64,000 nucleotides of DNA, taken from an uncultured Bacteroidia bacterium (GTDB lineage Bacteria; Bacteroidota; Bacteroidia; NS11-12g; UBA955). A program made the position numbers and the translations under genes. Below the pieces are notes generated by a model. The model did not search any database. It saw only the letters and a program-made list of their open reading frames with translations, and was not told the origin of the DNA. Location of the stretch: the NCBI GenBank assembly GCA_943788195.1, contig CALSPH010000002.1:329054-393053 (forward strand), read 5' to 3'. This document shows positions 23,288-33,426 of this stretch, in pieces. The first letter of the stretch is position 1; each line of letters begins with the position of its first letter.

Positions 23288-23445
23288 TAAATACAGATTT
23301 CACTTATTCCGCTATAAATCGAGTGTTTACTTTACATGCAACAAGAATTTAAAAATAATTTCAGTCATTTTTCTGCAAGATGGTTTTTCTTAAGAAGAAG
23401 AATAGGTACATTTGAAGGAATTAAAAAAATTAATAACAGTAAAAT

Positions 23446-24294
23446 ATGAAAAAATCGTTACTACTTGCCATTCCTTTATCAATGATGATAGCTTTTGGCG
23501 CTTGTAAAAAAGAAAAAACAGAGCCTGCTAATGACACTACTGGTGGAAATTCAGGCCCAGCTGCCATTGCAGCTACCCAACAATCTACTATCTTTTATAT
23601 GTCAGGTAACTGGTGTGGACCATGTGGTTTATACGGAGCGCCTGCAAAAAAAGCCATGAATACTAAACATGGAGATAAAGTAAATATTATAGCTTGCCAA
23701 TTAAATGGTTCTGGTGCTACAGATCCTTTAAATAATGCTAATGCAAATTCACTAGCAGGTGTATTTGGAGTAAGTGGTGTACCAACTGCGTATATCGTTG
23801 CCAATGCTGAAGGATCAGCAGTAAATGGAGGATCAGCAATGCAAGCTAATATGGATGCTGCGATTCTTGCGGATGTTGGTGTGTCTGATGTAATTGCTAA
23901 TATGGCGATTGAAAACGTTAAATTAGATGGAACAAATCTATCTTTTGATACACGAACTAAATTCTTTAAGTCTTTAACAGAAGAATACCGATTAGCTGCT
24001 TACGTTATGGAATCCGGAATTGCTGGGAGACAATATTCTAGTGGTTCAGGATGGGCTGATTACAATTTTAACGATGTTCTTAGAAAAAGTGTTACTTCAT
24101 TGGTAACTGGCGACAAATTGATCACAGGTCCAGCCGCTGATCAAGAATACCCAAAATCAATGACTACATCAATCACAAGTACATGGAATGCTGCAAACTT
24201 GAAAGTTGTTCTTGTTCTTTGGAGAGCAGTTCCAAACTCTTCAGGTGGTACTACAGTAGCAGTAATAAACTCAGTTTCTGCATCAGTTCAATAA
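23446..24294 (+). CDS. Omp28-related / thioredoxin-like lipoprotein, copy B
   Basis: The 282-residue lipoprotein starts MKKSLLLAIPLSMMIAFGAC with the lipobox IAFGAC, then a linker with KKEKTEPANDTTGG. The thioredoxin-like domain has NWCGPCG. The second half carries Omp28 features (EEYRLAAYVMESGIAGRQ, NFNDVLRKSV). It is a tandem relative of copy A with a terminator between them, so each has its own promoter. The two leaders differ mostly at third codon positions, whereas the rest is hard to align apart from the CGPC region. This suggests either old duplication with a leader kept alike by conversion, or leader reuse. Confidence 0.82.
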   Translation: MKKSLLLAIPLSMMIAFGACKKEKTEPANDTTGGNSGPAAIAATQQSTIFYMSGNWCGPCGLYGAPAKKAMNTKHGDKVNIIACQLNGSGATDPLNNANANSLAGVFGVSGVPTAYIVANAEGSAVNGGSAMQANMDAAILADVGVSDVIANMAIENVKLDGTNLSFDTRTKFFKSLTEEYRLAAYVMESGIAGRQYSSGSGWADYNFNDVLRKSVTSLVTGDKLITGPAADQEYPKSMTTSITSTWNAANLKVVLVLWRAVPNSSGGTTVAVINSVSASVQ

Positions 24295-24310
24295 GTAGAA
24301 TAACAATACA

Positions 24311-24347
24311 TAAAAAAACCATCAGCCAAATAGCTGATGGTTTTTTT
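24311..24347 (+). terminator. Intrinsic terminator after Omp28-like gene B
   Basis: ACCATCAGC (24318-24326) pairs perfectly with GCTGATGGT (24333-24341), with A run before and T run after. Confidence 0.9.
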
Positions 24348-24366
24348 ATGCCCTCATAATTATCCT

Positions 24367-24374
24367 TACCTTTG
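24367..24374 (+). promoter_or_regulatory. -7 promoter element of the cation diffusion facilitator gene
   Basis: TACCTTTG matches the consensus and ends 5 bases before the TTG start at 24380. Transcription should therefore begin at or next to the start codon. Confidence 0.55.
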
Positions 24375-24379
24375 TTAGG

Positions 24380-25309
24380 TTGGCAAAACACAATCATACG
24401 CATGGAGATAATCATGCTCACAAGCATCATGATCACGCTCATGGACATCCTATCGTAAAAAACATGTTTTGGGCGTTTATTATTAATGCCGTATTTACAG
24501 TTATTGAGTTTATTGGAGGCATTATGTTTAATTCAACTGCAATTCTTGCAGATGCCGTTCATGACCTAGGAGATTCAATTGCTCTGGGCTCTACTATTCT
24601 TATTGAAAAGAGATCCTATAAAAAGAGAAACAATCAATTTACATTTGGCTATAGAAGGCTTTCTGTGCTCTCTGGATTAATAAATGGCATCATACTTCTA
24701 ACCGGTTCCGTTTTTATGACCACACGTGCTATAGATCGCATTATGGCTCCTCAGGATGTAAATAGTGTTGGCATGTTTTGGATGGCAGTACTTGGTGTAT
24801 TATTTAATGGTGTTGCTGTATTAAGTCTAAAAAGCAAAAATAGTGGACTAAACGCTCGTGCCTTGTACTTGCACTTGCTTGAAGACGCCTTGGGCTGGGT
24901 GGTAGTACTCATTGGAGCCATAGCTATTTATTTCTTTGATCTTCCCATTATCGACCCCATCCTTTCCCTAGGCTTGAGCATATTTATCGCGTATAATGCC
25001 ATCCGTTTGCTAATCCCAGTGTATCACATTCTAATGGAGTCAACTCCCAGGAGTTTAAATTTGGATGAACTTGAAGCAAAGATAAACTCAATAGAAGGAC
25101 TGATTGAAATACATGATGTACATACCTGGAGCTTAGATGGAGAATACCACATTCTATCTGCTCATGTTACGGTACAAAAAGAATTAAGCGATGATACAAT
25201 CATTAAATTAAAGAAAACCTTGATTGCAATTTGCAAGGAATTCCAAATATTTCACACCACGTTTGAAGTTGAACGCGAAGGAGATGAATGCATGTCGGAT
25301 TGTGATTAA
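24380..25309 (+). CDS. Cation diffusion facilitator (CzcD/ZitB-like) metal efflux protein
   Basis: This 309-residue, six-helix transporter exchanges Zn2+ or a related divalent cation for protons at the inner membrane. It begins with a His-rich cytoplasmic tail (HNHTHGDNHAHKHHDHAHGH). The transport-site residues appear as DAVHDLGDS in helix 2 and HLLEDALGW in helix 5. The C-terminal domain with HDVHTWSLDGEYHILSAHV is the regulatory metal-binding domain. The start is TTG at 24380, because the next in-frame ATG is after the His tail. The -7 box lies only 5 bases upstream. It stands alone between a terminator and a convergent gene. Confidence 0.93.
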   Translation: MAKHNHTHGDNHAHKHHDHAHGHPIVKNMFWAFIINAVFTVIEFIGGIMFNSTAILADAVHDLGDSIALGSTILIEKRSYKKRNNQFTFGYRRLSVLSGLINGIILLTGSVFMTTRAIDRIMAPQDVNSVGMFWMAVLGVLFNGVAVLSLKSKNSGLNARALYLHLLEDALGWVVVLIGAIAIYFFDLPIIDPILSLGLSIFIAYNAIRLLIPVYHILMESTPRSLNLDELEAKINSIEGLIEIHDVHTWSLDGEYHILSAHVTVQKELSDDTIIKLKKTLIAICKEFQIFHTTFEVEREGDECMSDCD

Positions 25310-25315
25310 CCTAAT

Positions 25316-26959
25316 TTAAAACCAGCTTAGTTTGCGTAAATCAGCATTCAATCGATAACCCACCGAGATAGAAGTGCCTGTACCAATGTATTTTGATCCA
25401 GATCTATGTTGAACTCTTAGGTCAAAAAAGCTTGCATAACCTAATCGATAGGAAATAGATATATCCGCCATCAATGCATTGACATTTTGCCCTTGAAATA
25501 AATCATTATTAAAATCTTGAACGCGTGTAGAATTAGACCTGAGTATATTTCCGCCATAATTATTACCTGCAAGACTTGAATCGACACCCTTTCTTACCAC
25601 ACTGAACGAAGCACTGAACATGATCAAATCATCTTTGCGAAACAACTTTCTGATTTTAGGTACATAATGTATGCGTGTAAATACCTCATGGAAATTTGAA
25701 CCCAATGGATGCGCCAAACTTTGATTAAAATGAGCATAATTACTGCCGGTATTAAAATGACTATAGGTATAAGGTCTTACTCTATTGTACTCACTACTTA
25801 TACTAAACAGGCCCAATTTTGATTCTGTTTTGGCATACTTCGCACCTAATTGATAACCATACTTATTAGCCCACCATCCATTTTTCTGGCGCACAAATTT
25901 GATATTAAACTCATCCAATACAAATTGACCATAGAAAATCATATTAAAATTAGTGTGTTGTTTAAAGTCAATGGCCATCATAACATTATCATTACTCCCT
26001 GCATCAATTTCAACGGCTCTAAGAAAAATAATTGGGTTTAAGTAACTGATATCATACCCAGTTTGCGTACTGTCTACGCGCTGAAACATTACCATTTCTG
26101 AAAGGCCAATAAAAGTACCTTTTCCAATCTTGGCAGAAATTCGATGCATTGCACCATACTTTGGAGTAAAAAGACTATTCCCTAGCAATGGAGAGTAGTC
26201 GGTATATTTCGAGAATATATTCTGATACTCAATTCGTTTACCAAATTTGGTGTTTAGTTTTAAGAAAAGATAAGGTGCTGCAAAGTCACTTAATATTAGA
26301 GACCTTTCTCCAAAACCAATGAAATTTCGATCATTCCCAAATTGAGCGGTTACAAAATCCTTAATTGGGCTAAAGGTTATGTATCCTGTAGCGCCAATAT
26401 AATCATACCCTTTGTTCTTAAAATTTTTCCACCAAATTTGCCCAGGTATAACATCGTTTCGATTGCCAAAACTATCAACAAAGCCAGGACCTACCCATTG
26501 GTTTTCAGTAATACGACTATAAAAACCTAAACCATACTTCCCGCCAAGGTTTCCTTTAAACTCCACTCCTCTTGAATTAACAAAGGTTGATTTTGAGCCC
26601 GCCTTTCCTCCACTTAAACTTAACACTGGGTTCAAGAAAATTTGATACTTCTGACCCTTCTCATAGTATAAATTCCCTCGATTCAGATAAAAAGGCAATT
26701 TACGTTTAGCCATACTATCTGGGTTGAAATCTGTTCTTAAATTAAGTGCAACAAGTGACGACCCGTCAGGTGCCAAATTAGCAAAATGCTGTTTGTTATG
26801 CAGTTTTTTTGCTTCAACATCATAATTGCTATACCATAACTCCTGCAATGAACCTGAATTTCTATACCAGCTTTGGGCATATATCCGAGTACCCGACATC
26901 AATACTACACAAAGTAGAATCCGAATAAAAATGGTCAATTTGAGATAATTTGACTGCAC
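25316..26959 (-). CDS. Outer-membrane beta-barrel protein, RemB/Wzi-like
   Basis: The 547-residue protein starts with a long signal peptide ending near RIYAQ. The rest is a run of amphipathic strands ending in Phe (NADLRKLSWF), as expected for an outer-membrane barrel. The order of segments, including FGNDRNFIGFGERSLILSDFA and the DYIGATGYITFSP stretch, resembles the capsule-assembly Wzi family that includes the gliding protein RemB of Flavobacterium. A role in surface polysaccharide binding or gliding is inferred from this. It follows queA after 52 bases on the same strand and may be read through from it. Confidence 0.65.
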   Translation of the reverse strand: MQSNYLKLTIFIRILLCVVLMSGTRIYAQSWYRNSGSLQELWYSNYDVEAKKLHNKQHFANLAPDGSSLVALNLRTDFNPDSMAKRKLPFYLNRGNLYYEKGQKYQIFLNPVLSLSGGKAGSKSTFVNSRGVEFKGNLGGKYGLGFYSRITENQWVGPGFVDSFGNRNDVIPGQIWWKNFKNKGYDYIGATGYITFSPIKDFVTAQFGNDRNFIGFGERSLILSDFAAPYLFLKLNTKFGKRIEYQNIFSKYTDYSPLLGNSLFTPKYGAMHRISAKIGKGTFIGLSEMVMFQRVDSTQTGYDISYLNPIIFLRAVEIDAGSNDNVMMAIDFKQHTNFNMIFYGQFVLDEFNIKFVRQKNGWWANKYGYQLGAKYAKTESKLGLFSISSEYNRVRPYTYSHFNTGSNYAHFNQSLAHPLGSNFHEVFTRIHYVPKIRKLFRKDDLIMFSASFSVVRKGVDSSLAGNNYGGNILRSNSTRVQDFNNDLFQGQNVNALMADISISYRLGYASFFDLRVQHRSGSKYIGTGTSISVGYRLNADLRKLSWF

Positions 26960-27011
26960 CTACTGCAAAGTAGGGTTAAAAAATGAAATAAAACAATTAA
27001 TGGTTGACGTG

Positions 27012-28058
27012 CTACAGAACGAGCAAAGCATCACCGTAAGTTCTAAACTTATATTTTTCCTTAATTGCCGTTTCGTAAATCTCCATTGCGAAGTCATAAC
27101 CAGCAAATGCTGCAGTAGCCATCATCAATGTAGATTTTGGAGCATGGAAATTGGTCAAAAAGCAATTAGGAATTTTAAAATCGTGTGGAGGAAAAATAAA
27201 CTTATCTGTCCATCCTTCGCCCATATTTAGAGTGCCTATAGATGAAACGGATGACTCTAGAGCTCTAAGAGCACCAGAACCTACTGCCAAAATTTTTCTT
27301 TTATTCTCTTTGGCATCATTCACCAATGTGGAAGTATCCTGTGGTATAAAGTAATACTCACTGTCCATTTTATGCTTGGTTAAATCTTCAACCTCAACGT
27401 CTTTGGTAGTGCCTAAACTTTGATGAAGTGTTACTTCAGTAAAGTTGATGCCTTTAATATCCAAACGCATCATAAACTCTCTAGAAAAGTGCAAGCCTAC
27501 TGCAGGTGGCATTACTGCTCCAACTTCTTTAGCAAAGATGGTTTGATACCATTCGTTATCTTCTTCCTTTAGCTCTCTTTCTAAATACTTCGGTATGGGT
27601 GTCTGACCTATTTTGTCCACCACTTTGGTAAATTCTTCCTCAGACCCATCAAATAAGAACCGAATCGTTCTTCCTCTAGAGGTTGTATTATCCACCACTT
27701 CAGCTACCAATTCATCTTCTCCAAAGTAGAGTTTATTTCCGACACGAATTTTCCTTGCTGGATCAACCAATACATCCCATAATCGGTTTTCTTTATTCAA
27801 CTCTCGCAACAAGAAAACTTCTATTTGAGCACCGGTTTTTTCTTTGTTGCCATACATTCTAGCTGGAAATACTTTCGTATTGTTCAACACAAAAACATCC
27901 TTATCATTAAATATTTCAAGTAGATCAACGAATTTTTTGTGCTCAATTTTCCCTGTTTTACTGTCAGCAACCATTAAACGGCAATCATGACGATCTTTGT
28001 TTAATCCTTGTGATATTAAGTTTTGGGGTAATTCAAAGCCGAATTTGGATAATTTCAT
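27012..28058 (-). CDS. queA: tRNA preQ1(34) S-adenosylmethionine ribosyltransferase-isomerase
   Basis: QueA transfers the ribosyl group of SAM to preQ1 in tRNA to give epoxyqueuosine. The 348-residue protein shows the family blocks [23 protein letters not shown], the central [12 protein letters not shown] region and the C-terminal [16 protein letters not shown]. Length and order are typical. A well-formed promoter precedes it (TTG, 18 bases, TACTTTTG), with a leader of about 35 bases. Confidence 0.95.
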   Translation of the reverse strand: MKLSKFGFELPQNLISQGLNKDRHDCRLMVADSKTGKIEHKKFVDLLEIFNDKDVFVLNNTKVFPARMYGNKEKTGAQIEVFLLRELNKENRLWDVLVDPARKIRVGNKLYFGEDELVAEVVDNTTSRGRTIRFLFDGSEEEFTKVVDKIGQTPIPKYLERELKEEDNEWYQTIFAKEVGAVMPPAVGLHFSREFMMRLDIKGINFTEVTLHQSLGTTKDVEVEDLTKHKMDSEYYFIPQDTSTLVNDAKENKRKILAVGSGALRALESSVSSIGTLNMGEGWTDKFIFPPHDFKIPNCFLTNFHAPKSTLMMATAAFAGYDFAMEIYETAIKEKYKFRTYGDALLVL

Positions 28059-28098
28059 ATAGGAGTAGCGCTAGTTTAAAGCAATTTTTTAAGGAGTG

Positions 28099-28127
28099 CA
28101 AAAGTACTTGTTTATGTCTTGAAACAA
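28099..28127 (-). promoter_or_regulatory. Promoter of queA
   Basis: On the minus strand, TTG at 28127-28125, an 18-base spacer and TACTTTTG at 28106-28099 match the Bacteroidota consensus. The ATG is 40 bases further. Confidence 0.6.
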
Positions 28128-28218
28128 AAATAAAATAGCGTAAAATTCAACCATATAAATATTGCCTCTTATCGATTTTGGGCAATTGCTATAAACAAAT
28201 TTCCTAATTTGCGCTGAA

Positions 28219-29484
28219 TTGTTCAAATACCATATTGCCTATATAAAACTCGCATTTGAGGCTATACTAAGCCACAAATTACGATCAGTACTCTCAGTTC
28301 TTGGCATTACCATCGGTATATTTTGCATTATAATGGTTTTTACTGCCGTAAGTTCATTAGAGAAACACGTCAAAAGCAGTGTAGAAAGCTTTGGCACAGA
28401 TGTTATTTTCATTCAAAAATGGCCTTGGACCTTTGGGAGTGATTATCCGTGGTGGAAGTATTACCGAAGACCTTCACCTACATATAAGAACTTTGAATTA
28501 CTTGAGAAGCAACTAAAAGGAACGGTTATCAAGCATAGTTCATACGTTACAGGGATAAACAACGTTAAAATTGTAAGCAATAAAATCATTATTGATAATG
28601 CAAGTGTAGTTGCATGCACGCATGATTACAGACATGTTCAAGAGTTTAATTTAGAGAAAGGGAGGTATTTTACAGAATTTGAAAGTGGGACAGGTGGTAA
28701 CGTTGTAATAATTGGTAACCGTATTGCTGAAAATTTAAGTTTAGGTGAAAATGATCTGGGTAAACAAATAACGATTAATAAAATTCCAGCCAGATTGATA
28801 GGCATTCTTAAGAAGCAAGGAGACAATCTTTTAGGCAAGAACAACGATGACTTGGCATTTACACCCTATTTATTCTTAAACAAGAGCTATAACCTCCAAA
28901 AAGAAGGCTCAGAACCCAGTATGATGCTTAAAGTGAAGGACAACATACCTCTAGATGAAGCAAAGGCCGAAGTAAGAGGGATTCTTCGTACCCTGCTCAA
29001 ATTAAAAATAAAAAAGGAGGATAATTTTTCGATTAATCAGATATCCATGCTGACCGCCAATTTATCTGTACTCTTTAATAGCATTAATATAGCGGGCCTA
29101 CTTATTGGCATTTTTTCCGTGCTTGTTGGAGGGTTTGGCGTGGCTAATATTATGTTTGTTTCGGTAAAAGAACGAACCAATCTTATCGGTATACAGAAAG
29201 CTTTAGGTGCCAAGCGAAGATTTATTCAAAATCAATTTATTGCAGAATCGGTCATGCTGTGTATAATTGGAGGCCTATTGGGCATACTACTGGTCTATTT
29301 AATTTGTTTAATAGCCAATGGAGCACTTTCGTCCAGTGACAACACATTTAGACTGATCCTAAGTTTCAAAATCTTTCTAGGAGGAGTTATATTCTCTGCA
29401 ATTATTGGGGTATTGGCTGGATATTTCCCAGCTAGCAAAGCATCCAAAATGCTTCCAGTGGATGCAATTCGATCTAAGTCCTAA
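28219..29484 (+). CDS. ABC transporter permease, MacB/FtsX type
   Basis: The 421-residue protein has the MacB topology: one N-terminal membrane helix (LRSVLSVLGITIGIFCIIMVF), a large periplasmic MacB_PCD domain (about 45-260), then three C-terminal helices of the FtsX domain containing VKERTNLIGIQKALGAKRRFI and ending GYFPASKASKMLPVDAIRS. Such permeases act in lipoprotein trafficking or peptide/macrolide export, and need an ATPase and often a membrane-fusion protein. Neither is adjacent, so it is an orphan permease here. The start is TTG at 28219, 7 bases after a near-consensus TAATTTG. Its end overlaps the glycosyltransferase stop by 4 bases, tail to tail. Confidence 0.88.
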   Translation: MFKYHIAYIKLAFEAILSHKLRSVLSVLGITIGIFCIIMVFTAVSSLEKHVKSSVESFGTDVIFIQKWPWTFGSDYPWWKYYRRPSPTYKNFELLEKQLKGTVIKHSSYVTGINNVKIVSNKIIIDNASVVACTHDYRHVQEFNLEKGRYFTEFESGTGGNVVIIGNRIAENLSLGENDLGKQITINKIPARLIGILKKQGDNLLGKNNDDLAFTPYLFLNKSYNLQKEGSEPSMMLKVKDNIPLDEAKAEVRGILRTLLKLKIKKEDNFSINQISMLTANLSVLFNSINIAGLLIGIFSVLVGGFGVANIMFVSVKERTNLIGIQKALGAKRRFIQNQFIAESVMLCIIGGLLGILLVYLICLIANGALSSSDNTFRLILSFKIFLGGVIFSAIIGVLAGYFPASKASKMLPVDAIRSKS

Positions 29485-30260
29485 TCGGCCTTTTTAATAC
29501 CGTTAATACAATAAGCCGCACCAAGTTGTCTTTTAGACTTTAACTTTTTCAGATTTTGATTAACAATTGCATCATTATAATGCTCTGGGTGATACAAATG
29601 ATACACAATGGGTCTATGTTTTGCATAATAGATGGGTACTCCATTTTTTCTTAAACGCCATTCAATATCTACATCCTCTCCAATGCCGGCTAATGTGTAA
29701 TCCTCGTCAAACCCATTCACTTGGCACAGAAGTTCTTTATCAATGGACCAATTGCATCCCCAAATGCCTTTACTATTTGTTTGATTGGGTTTCCGTGTTG
29801 GATAATAAATCGCGTGCTTTATTTGCTTGCTTCCTTCTGCAATCAAGTTTAATATGGCGAGTGAAGATTTACCATTGGTAAGCTTTTCAGTATGACCTTC
29901 ACTCAACATCACTCTTCTTCCAAATATGCATGGATACTCTAGCAAGTTCAAATATGATTCAATAAACCTAGGGTGGGGTATGCAATCCCCATCAATAAAA
30001 ACGATTCGGTCTGCTGTTGCTCGTTTTATGGCCTGATTCAGTATTCGACATTTTCTAAACCCACTATCCTCTTGACTGACATGGCGAATTGGAAATGTGT
30101 AATCTGCAATACCAAGCGTATCTATATCGAGCGCATTATCATCTTCTGCAATAACCAACTCAAACTCTTTACGGGTTTGTTGCTGGAATGCACGGAGCAA
30201 TAGTTTAAGAAATGTTTCATTCTTATAATAAGCAATGACCACACTTAGCTTAATATTCAT
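29481..30260 (-). CDS. Family 2 glycosyltransferase
   Basis: This 259-residue GT-A enzyme begins with a nucleotide-sugar binding strand, KLSVVIAYYKNETFLKLLLRA. The metal-binding DxD equivalent is FIDGDCIPH. The C-terminal half contains KGIWGCNWSIDKELLCQVNGFDEDYTLAGIGEDVDIEWRL, which matches the galactosyltransferase-like acceptor region of such enzymes. It would add a sugar to a surface polysaccharide or lipid. No glycan locus surrounds it. It converges on the ABC permease and is upstream of the ribosomal terminator. Confidence 0.88.
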   Translation of the reverse strand: MNIKLSVVIAYYKNETFLKLLLRAFQQQTRKEFELVIAEDDNALDIDTLGIADYTFPIRHVSQEDSGFRKCRILNQAIKRATADRIVFIDGDCIPHPRFIESYLNLLEYPCIFGRRVMLSEGHTEKLTNGKSSLAILNLIAEGSKQIKHAIYYPTRKPNQTNSKGIWGCNWSIDKELLCQVNGFDEDYTLAGIGEDVDIEWRLRKNGVPIYYAKHRPIVYHLYHPEHYNDAIVNQNLKKLKSKRQLGAAYCINGIKKAD

Positions 30261-30296
30261 TCTAAATTCAAAAGTAATTAAACTAACCCTTTAGAC

Positions 30297-30333
30297 ATAA
30301 AAAATCCATCCGCTTTTGGCGAATGGATTTTTA
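30297..30333 (-). terminator. Terminator of the ribosomal protein superoperon
   Basis: AATCCATCCGC (30303-30313) pairs with GCGAATGGATT (30319-30329) with one mismatch, with A and T runs on both sides. It lies just downstream of rplQ and ends the long minus-strand transcript. Confidence 0.85.
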
Positions 30334-30347
30334 ATATGTTATTGATG

Positions 30348-30998
30348 TTAGGCTTTTTTCTCTTCGTCTGAGCTTTCGTCCGTAGATTGAGCCTCTGGAG
30401 TCTCTTCTGATGATTCTTCAACTACAGGCACTTCTGTTTCTGCAACTGTTTCCACAACTTCTGCTTCAGGAGTATCAGCAATTGCTTCAACAACCGCCTC
30501 AGGAGTAGCTTCAACCACTTCAACTGCATCTTCTACTACAGGTGCAGTTTCAGCTTTCTTCTCAGTCCCTTTTCCAGTTCCACCTCTTCTTGAGCGTTTT
30601 TTCTTGCTATCAGATTTTTTGGTTCTAGGGGTATAAAACTCATTGAAATCAATCAACTCGATCATTGCCATGTCAGCATTGTCTCCTGATCTTATCCCAA
30701 TTTTAAGAATACGCGTGTATCCACCTGGTCGGTCACCTACCTTATCAGCTACACTTGTAAATAGTTCCTTTGTGGCTTGTTTATCTTGAAGGTAGCTAAA
30801 TACTACTCTTCTGTTGTGTTGCGTATCGTTTTTAGATTTGGTGATTAATGGTTCAACAAATTTTCTCAATGCCTTCGCTTTCGCTGTGGTTGTATTGATC
30901 GATTTATGTTGAATTAAAGAACACGCCATGTTCTTTAACATCGCCTTTCTATGAGATGCTGTTCTACTTAAATTATTTATTTTATCTCCGTGTCTCAT
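30348..30998 (-). CDS. rplQ: 50S ribosomal protein bL17 with a long acidic C-terminal extension
   Basis: The first 120 residues are a normal bL17 ([20 protein letters not shown], then [20 protein letters not shown] and [17 protein letters not shown]). It then continues for almost 100 residues: a short basic stretch ([13 protein letters not shown]) and a low-complexity Glu/Ala/Val/Thr tail ending SSDEEKKA. Total length is 216 residues against about 115-130 in most bacteria. Similar tails occur in Bacteroidota; their role is unknown. It is the last gene of the superoperon, 5 bases after rpoA. Confidence 0.96.
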   Translation of the reverse strand: MRHGDKINNLSRTASHRKAMLKNMACSLIQHKSINTTTAKAKALRKFVEPLITKSKNDTQHNRRVVFSYLQDKQATKELFTSVADKVGDRPGGYTRILKIGIRSGDNADMAMIELIDFNEFYTPRTKKSDSKKKRSRRGGTGKGTEKKAETAPVVEDAVEVVEATPEAVVEAIADTPEAEVVETVAETEVPVVEESSEETPEAQSTDESSDEEKKA

Positions 30999-31003
30999 TA
31001 TAA

Positions 31004-31999
31004 TTAATCGTCATTAAGGTTGTATTTACTTACATCCATTCCGAAATTCAGGTTCTTCTCGCGCACAAATTCTTCCAATTCTGCAAGCGATTTTTTACCG
31101 AAATTTCTAAATTTCAACAAGTCATCGATATGATAGCTTACCAATTCACCAAGTGTTTTAATTTCCGCTGCTTTCAAACAGTTATATGCTCTTACAGATA
31201 AATCTAAGTCAGATAATGGAGACTTAAGTATCTTACGCATGTGCAGATAGTTCTCATCAACCTCTTGAGTTGGTTTTTGAACTTGTGCATCTAATAATAT
31301 GCTTTCATCACTAAATAACACAAAATGTTGAATTAAGATATTAGCCGCTTCTTTCAAAGCTTCTTCAGGATGAATTGAGCCATCTGTGCTAACCTCAAGA
31401 ATAAGTTTCTCGAAATCTGTTTTTTGCTCAACTCTAAAATCCTCAACTGAATATTTTACATTCTTGATAGGTGTAAAAATTGAATCTATTGGAATAAGTC
31501 CAATAGCCGCATCCTTAGGTCTGTTTTCTTCTGCAGGTAAGTAACCTCTACCTTTATCTACAGTAAGCTCTAACTCGATGTTTACAGTAGGCTCCATGTT
31601 GCATATTACATGCTCAGGATTAAGAATTTGGAAGGTATTCGTATATCTGCTAATATCTCCAGCTAAAAATTGATCTTTTCCTTTAAGAGAAATGAAGATT
31701 TTTTCTGAAGTTTCATCTGTTTCAGTAAGCTTTTTAAATCTTACTTGTTTTAGATTCATCACGATGTCGACTACATCTTCAATAACTCCTTTAATGGAGG
31801 AGAATTCATGGTCTACGCCCTGAACCTTTATGCTAGTGATAGCATATCCTTCGAGGGAACTAAGCAATATTCTGCGAAGAGAGTTTCCAATGGTAACTCC
31901 GTATCCTTTTTCTAATGGGGCAAATTCGAACAGACCATAAAAGTCTGTGTCTTTTTGCATTATTACTTTGTCCGGTTTCTGAAATGGTATTACTGGCAT
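31004..31999 (-). CDS. rpoA: DNA-directed RNA polymerase subunit alpha
   Basis: The 331-residue subunit has the assembly domain ([21 protein letters not shown] near residue 35) and the C-terminal domain (about 255-320) with [21 protein letters not shown] and [13 protein letters not shown], which contacts UP elements and activators. It lies between rpsD and rplQ as in the standard alpha operon. Confidence 0.98.
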   Translation of the reverse strand: MPVIPFQKPDKVIMQKDTDFYGLFEFAPLEKGYGVTIGNSLRRILLSSLEGYAITSIKVQGVDHEFSSIKGVIEDVVDIVMNLKQVRFKKLTETDETSEKIFISLKGKDQFLAGDISRYTNTFQILNPEHVICNMEPTVNIELELTVDKGRGYLPAEENRPKDAAIGLIPIDSIFTPIKNVKYSVEDFRVEQKTDFEKLILEVSTDGSIHPEEALKEAANILIQHFVLFSDESILLDAQVQKPTQEVDENYLHMRKILKSPLSDLDLSVRAYNCLKAAEIKTLGELVSYHIDDLLKFRNFGKKSLAELEEFVREKNLNFGMDVSKYNLNDD

Positions 32000-32003
32000 A
32001 TTT

Positions 32004-32609
32004 TTATTTAGAATATAGTTCTACAATTAATTGTTCTTTGATGTTTTCAGGAATTTCTGAACGCTCTGGTAGGTTCAAAAATGTTCCACTTAATTCTTTG
32101 CGATCAACGTCTAACCAAGAAAAAGAATTGTTACTACTTGTAACAGCATCAGCAATCGCCTCTAATGATTTAGAACGTTCTCTAATAGATACTTTGTCTC
32201 CTGGTTTTAGTGAGTAGCTAGGAATATTTACAACATGGTCATTTACAGTTACATGCCGGTGTGATACAAACTGACGTGCTGCAGATCTTGTTCTTGCAAA
32301 GCCCATTCTGTAAATCGTATTGTCTAATCTTGCTTCGAGTAATCTTAAAAGATTTTCACCTTTAATCCCCTTTTTAATACTTGCTTTTTTATAAGTGTTA
32401 AGGAATTGTTTTTCAAGCAAACCATACGTGTATTTTGCTTTTTGCTTTTCCATTAACTGCATAGAATATTCAGACTTTTTTCCACGTCTCCTTGCGTTTC
32501 CGTGCTGCCCTGGAGGGTAATTCTTTCGCTCCAAATGCTTGTCTGGTCCAAAGATTGGTTCTTTGAATTTTCTTGCTATTTTACTTTTTGGTCCTGTATA
32601 TCTTGCCAT
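32004..32609 (-). CDS. rpsD: 30S ribosomal protein uS4
   Basis: This 201-residue primary assembly protein binds 16S rRNA. It starts [21 protein letters not shown] and holds the S4 domain [20 protein letters not shown] followed by [21 protein letters not shown]. The N-terminal region has no Cys, so it is the zinc-free form. The gene follows rpsK after 34 bases and precedes rpoA by 4. Confidence 0.98.
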   Translation of the reverse strand: MARYTGPKSKIARKFKEPIFGPDKHLERKNYPPGQHGNARRRGKKSEYSMQLMEKQKAKYTYGLLEKQFLNTYKKASIKKGIKGENLLRLLEARLDNTIYRMGFARTRSAARQFVSHRHVTVNDHVVNIPSYSLKPGDKVSIRERSKSLEAIADAVTSSNNSFSWLDVDRKELSGTFLNLPERSEIPENIKEQLIVELYSK

Positions 32610-32643
32610 TCTGTTTTCTCTTTAAATATTAATACAATAGAAA

Positions 32644-33027
32644 TTAAACACGTCTTCTTTTAGGAGGACGGCAACCATTATGTGGTAAAGGTGTAACATC
32701 ATTGATTGATGTAATATCGATTCCTACAGCTGCTATTGTACGTATTGCTGCATCTCTGCCGCTTCCAGGTCCTTTTACGTATACATCTACTTTTCTCAAA
32801 CCTGCGTCATATGCAACTTGTGCACAATCTGATACTGCAGTTTGAGCAGCATATGGAGTATTCTTTTTAGAACCTCTAAAACCCATTTTGCCTGCAGAAG
32901 ACCATGAAATAACATCTCCGTTTCCATTTGTAATGGATACTATGATATTATTAAAAGTAGCCTTAATATGAACCTGTCCTAACGGGTCTACTTTTACTTT
33001 CTTTTTTATAACTTTCTTACTTGTCAT
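32644..33027 (-). CDS. rpsK: 30S ribosomal protein uS11
   Basis: At 127 residues it shows uS11 features: [40 protein letters not shown] and the C-terminal [17 protein letters not shown]. It forms part of the platform near the mRNA exit and the anti-Shine-Dalgarno region. The gene is 12 bases after rpsM. Confidence 0.98.
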   Translation of the reverse strand: MTSKKVIKKKVKVDPLGQVHIKATFNNIIVSITNGNGDVISWSSAGKMGFRGSKKNTPYAAQTAVSDCAQVAYDAGLRKVDVYVKGPGSGRDAAIRTIAAVGIDITSINDVTPLPHNGCRPPKRRRV

Positions 33028-33039
33028 GTTATTCTATCA

Positions 33040-33417
33040 CTATTTAGTAGCTTTCTTTTTGTTAGCTACTGTTTTACGTTTCCCTTTTCGAGTTCTTGAG
33101 TTGTTCTTTGTGCGTTGACCTCTTAAAGGTAAACCCTTTCTATGGCGTTGTCCTCTGTAACAGCCAATATCCATTAATCGCTTAATGTTCAATTGAACTT
33201 GAGATCTTAATTCACCTTCTGTTTTTACTTCGTCCGTAATAATACTTCTGATCTTTCCAGTTTCTTCATCACTCCACTCTTCTACTTTCTTGCTTTGATC
33301 AACTCCAGCTCTATCTAATACAGATGCCGCCTGTGATCTTCCAATCCCGTAGATATAAGTTAGACTTATAACTCCTCTTTTCCCTTTAGGGATATCTATT
33401 CCTGCTATACGTGCCAT
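33040..33417 (-). CDS. rpsM: 30S ribosomal protein uS13
   Basis: This 125-residue head protein starts [20 protein letters not shown] and has the helix-two-turn-helix [12 protein letters not shown], and the tRNA-contacting tail [19 protein letters not shown] expected for uS13 (here with [10 protein letters not shown]). It lies 9 bases after rpmJ. Confidence 0.98.
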   Translation of the reverse strand: MARIAGIDIPKGKRGVISLTYIYGIGRSQAASVLDRAGVDQSKKVEEWSDEETGKIRSIITDEVKTEGELRSQVQLNIKRLMDIGCYRGQRHRKGLPLRGQRTKNNSRTRKGKRKTVANKKKATK

Positions 33418-33426
33418 TATTTTATA

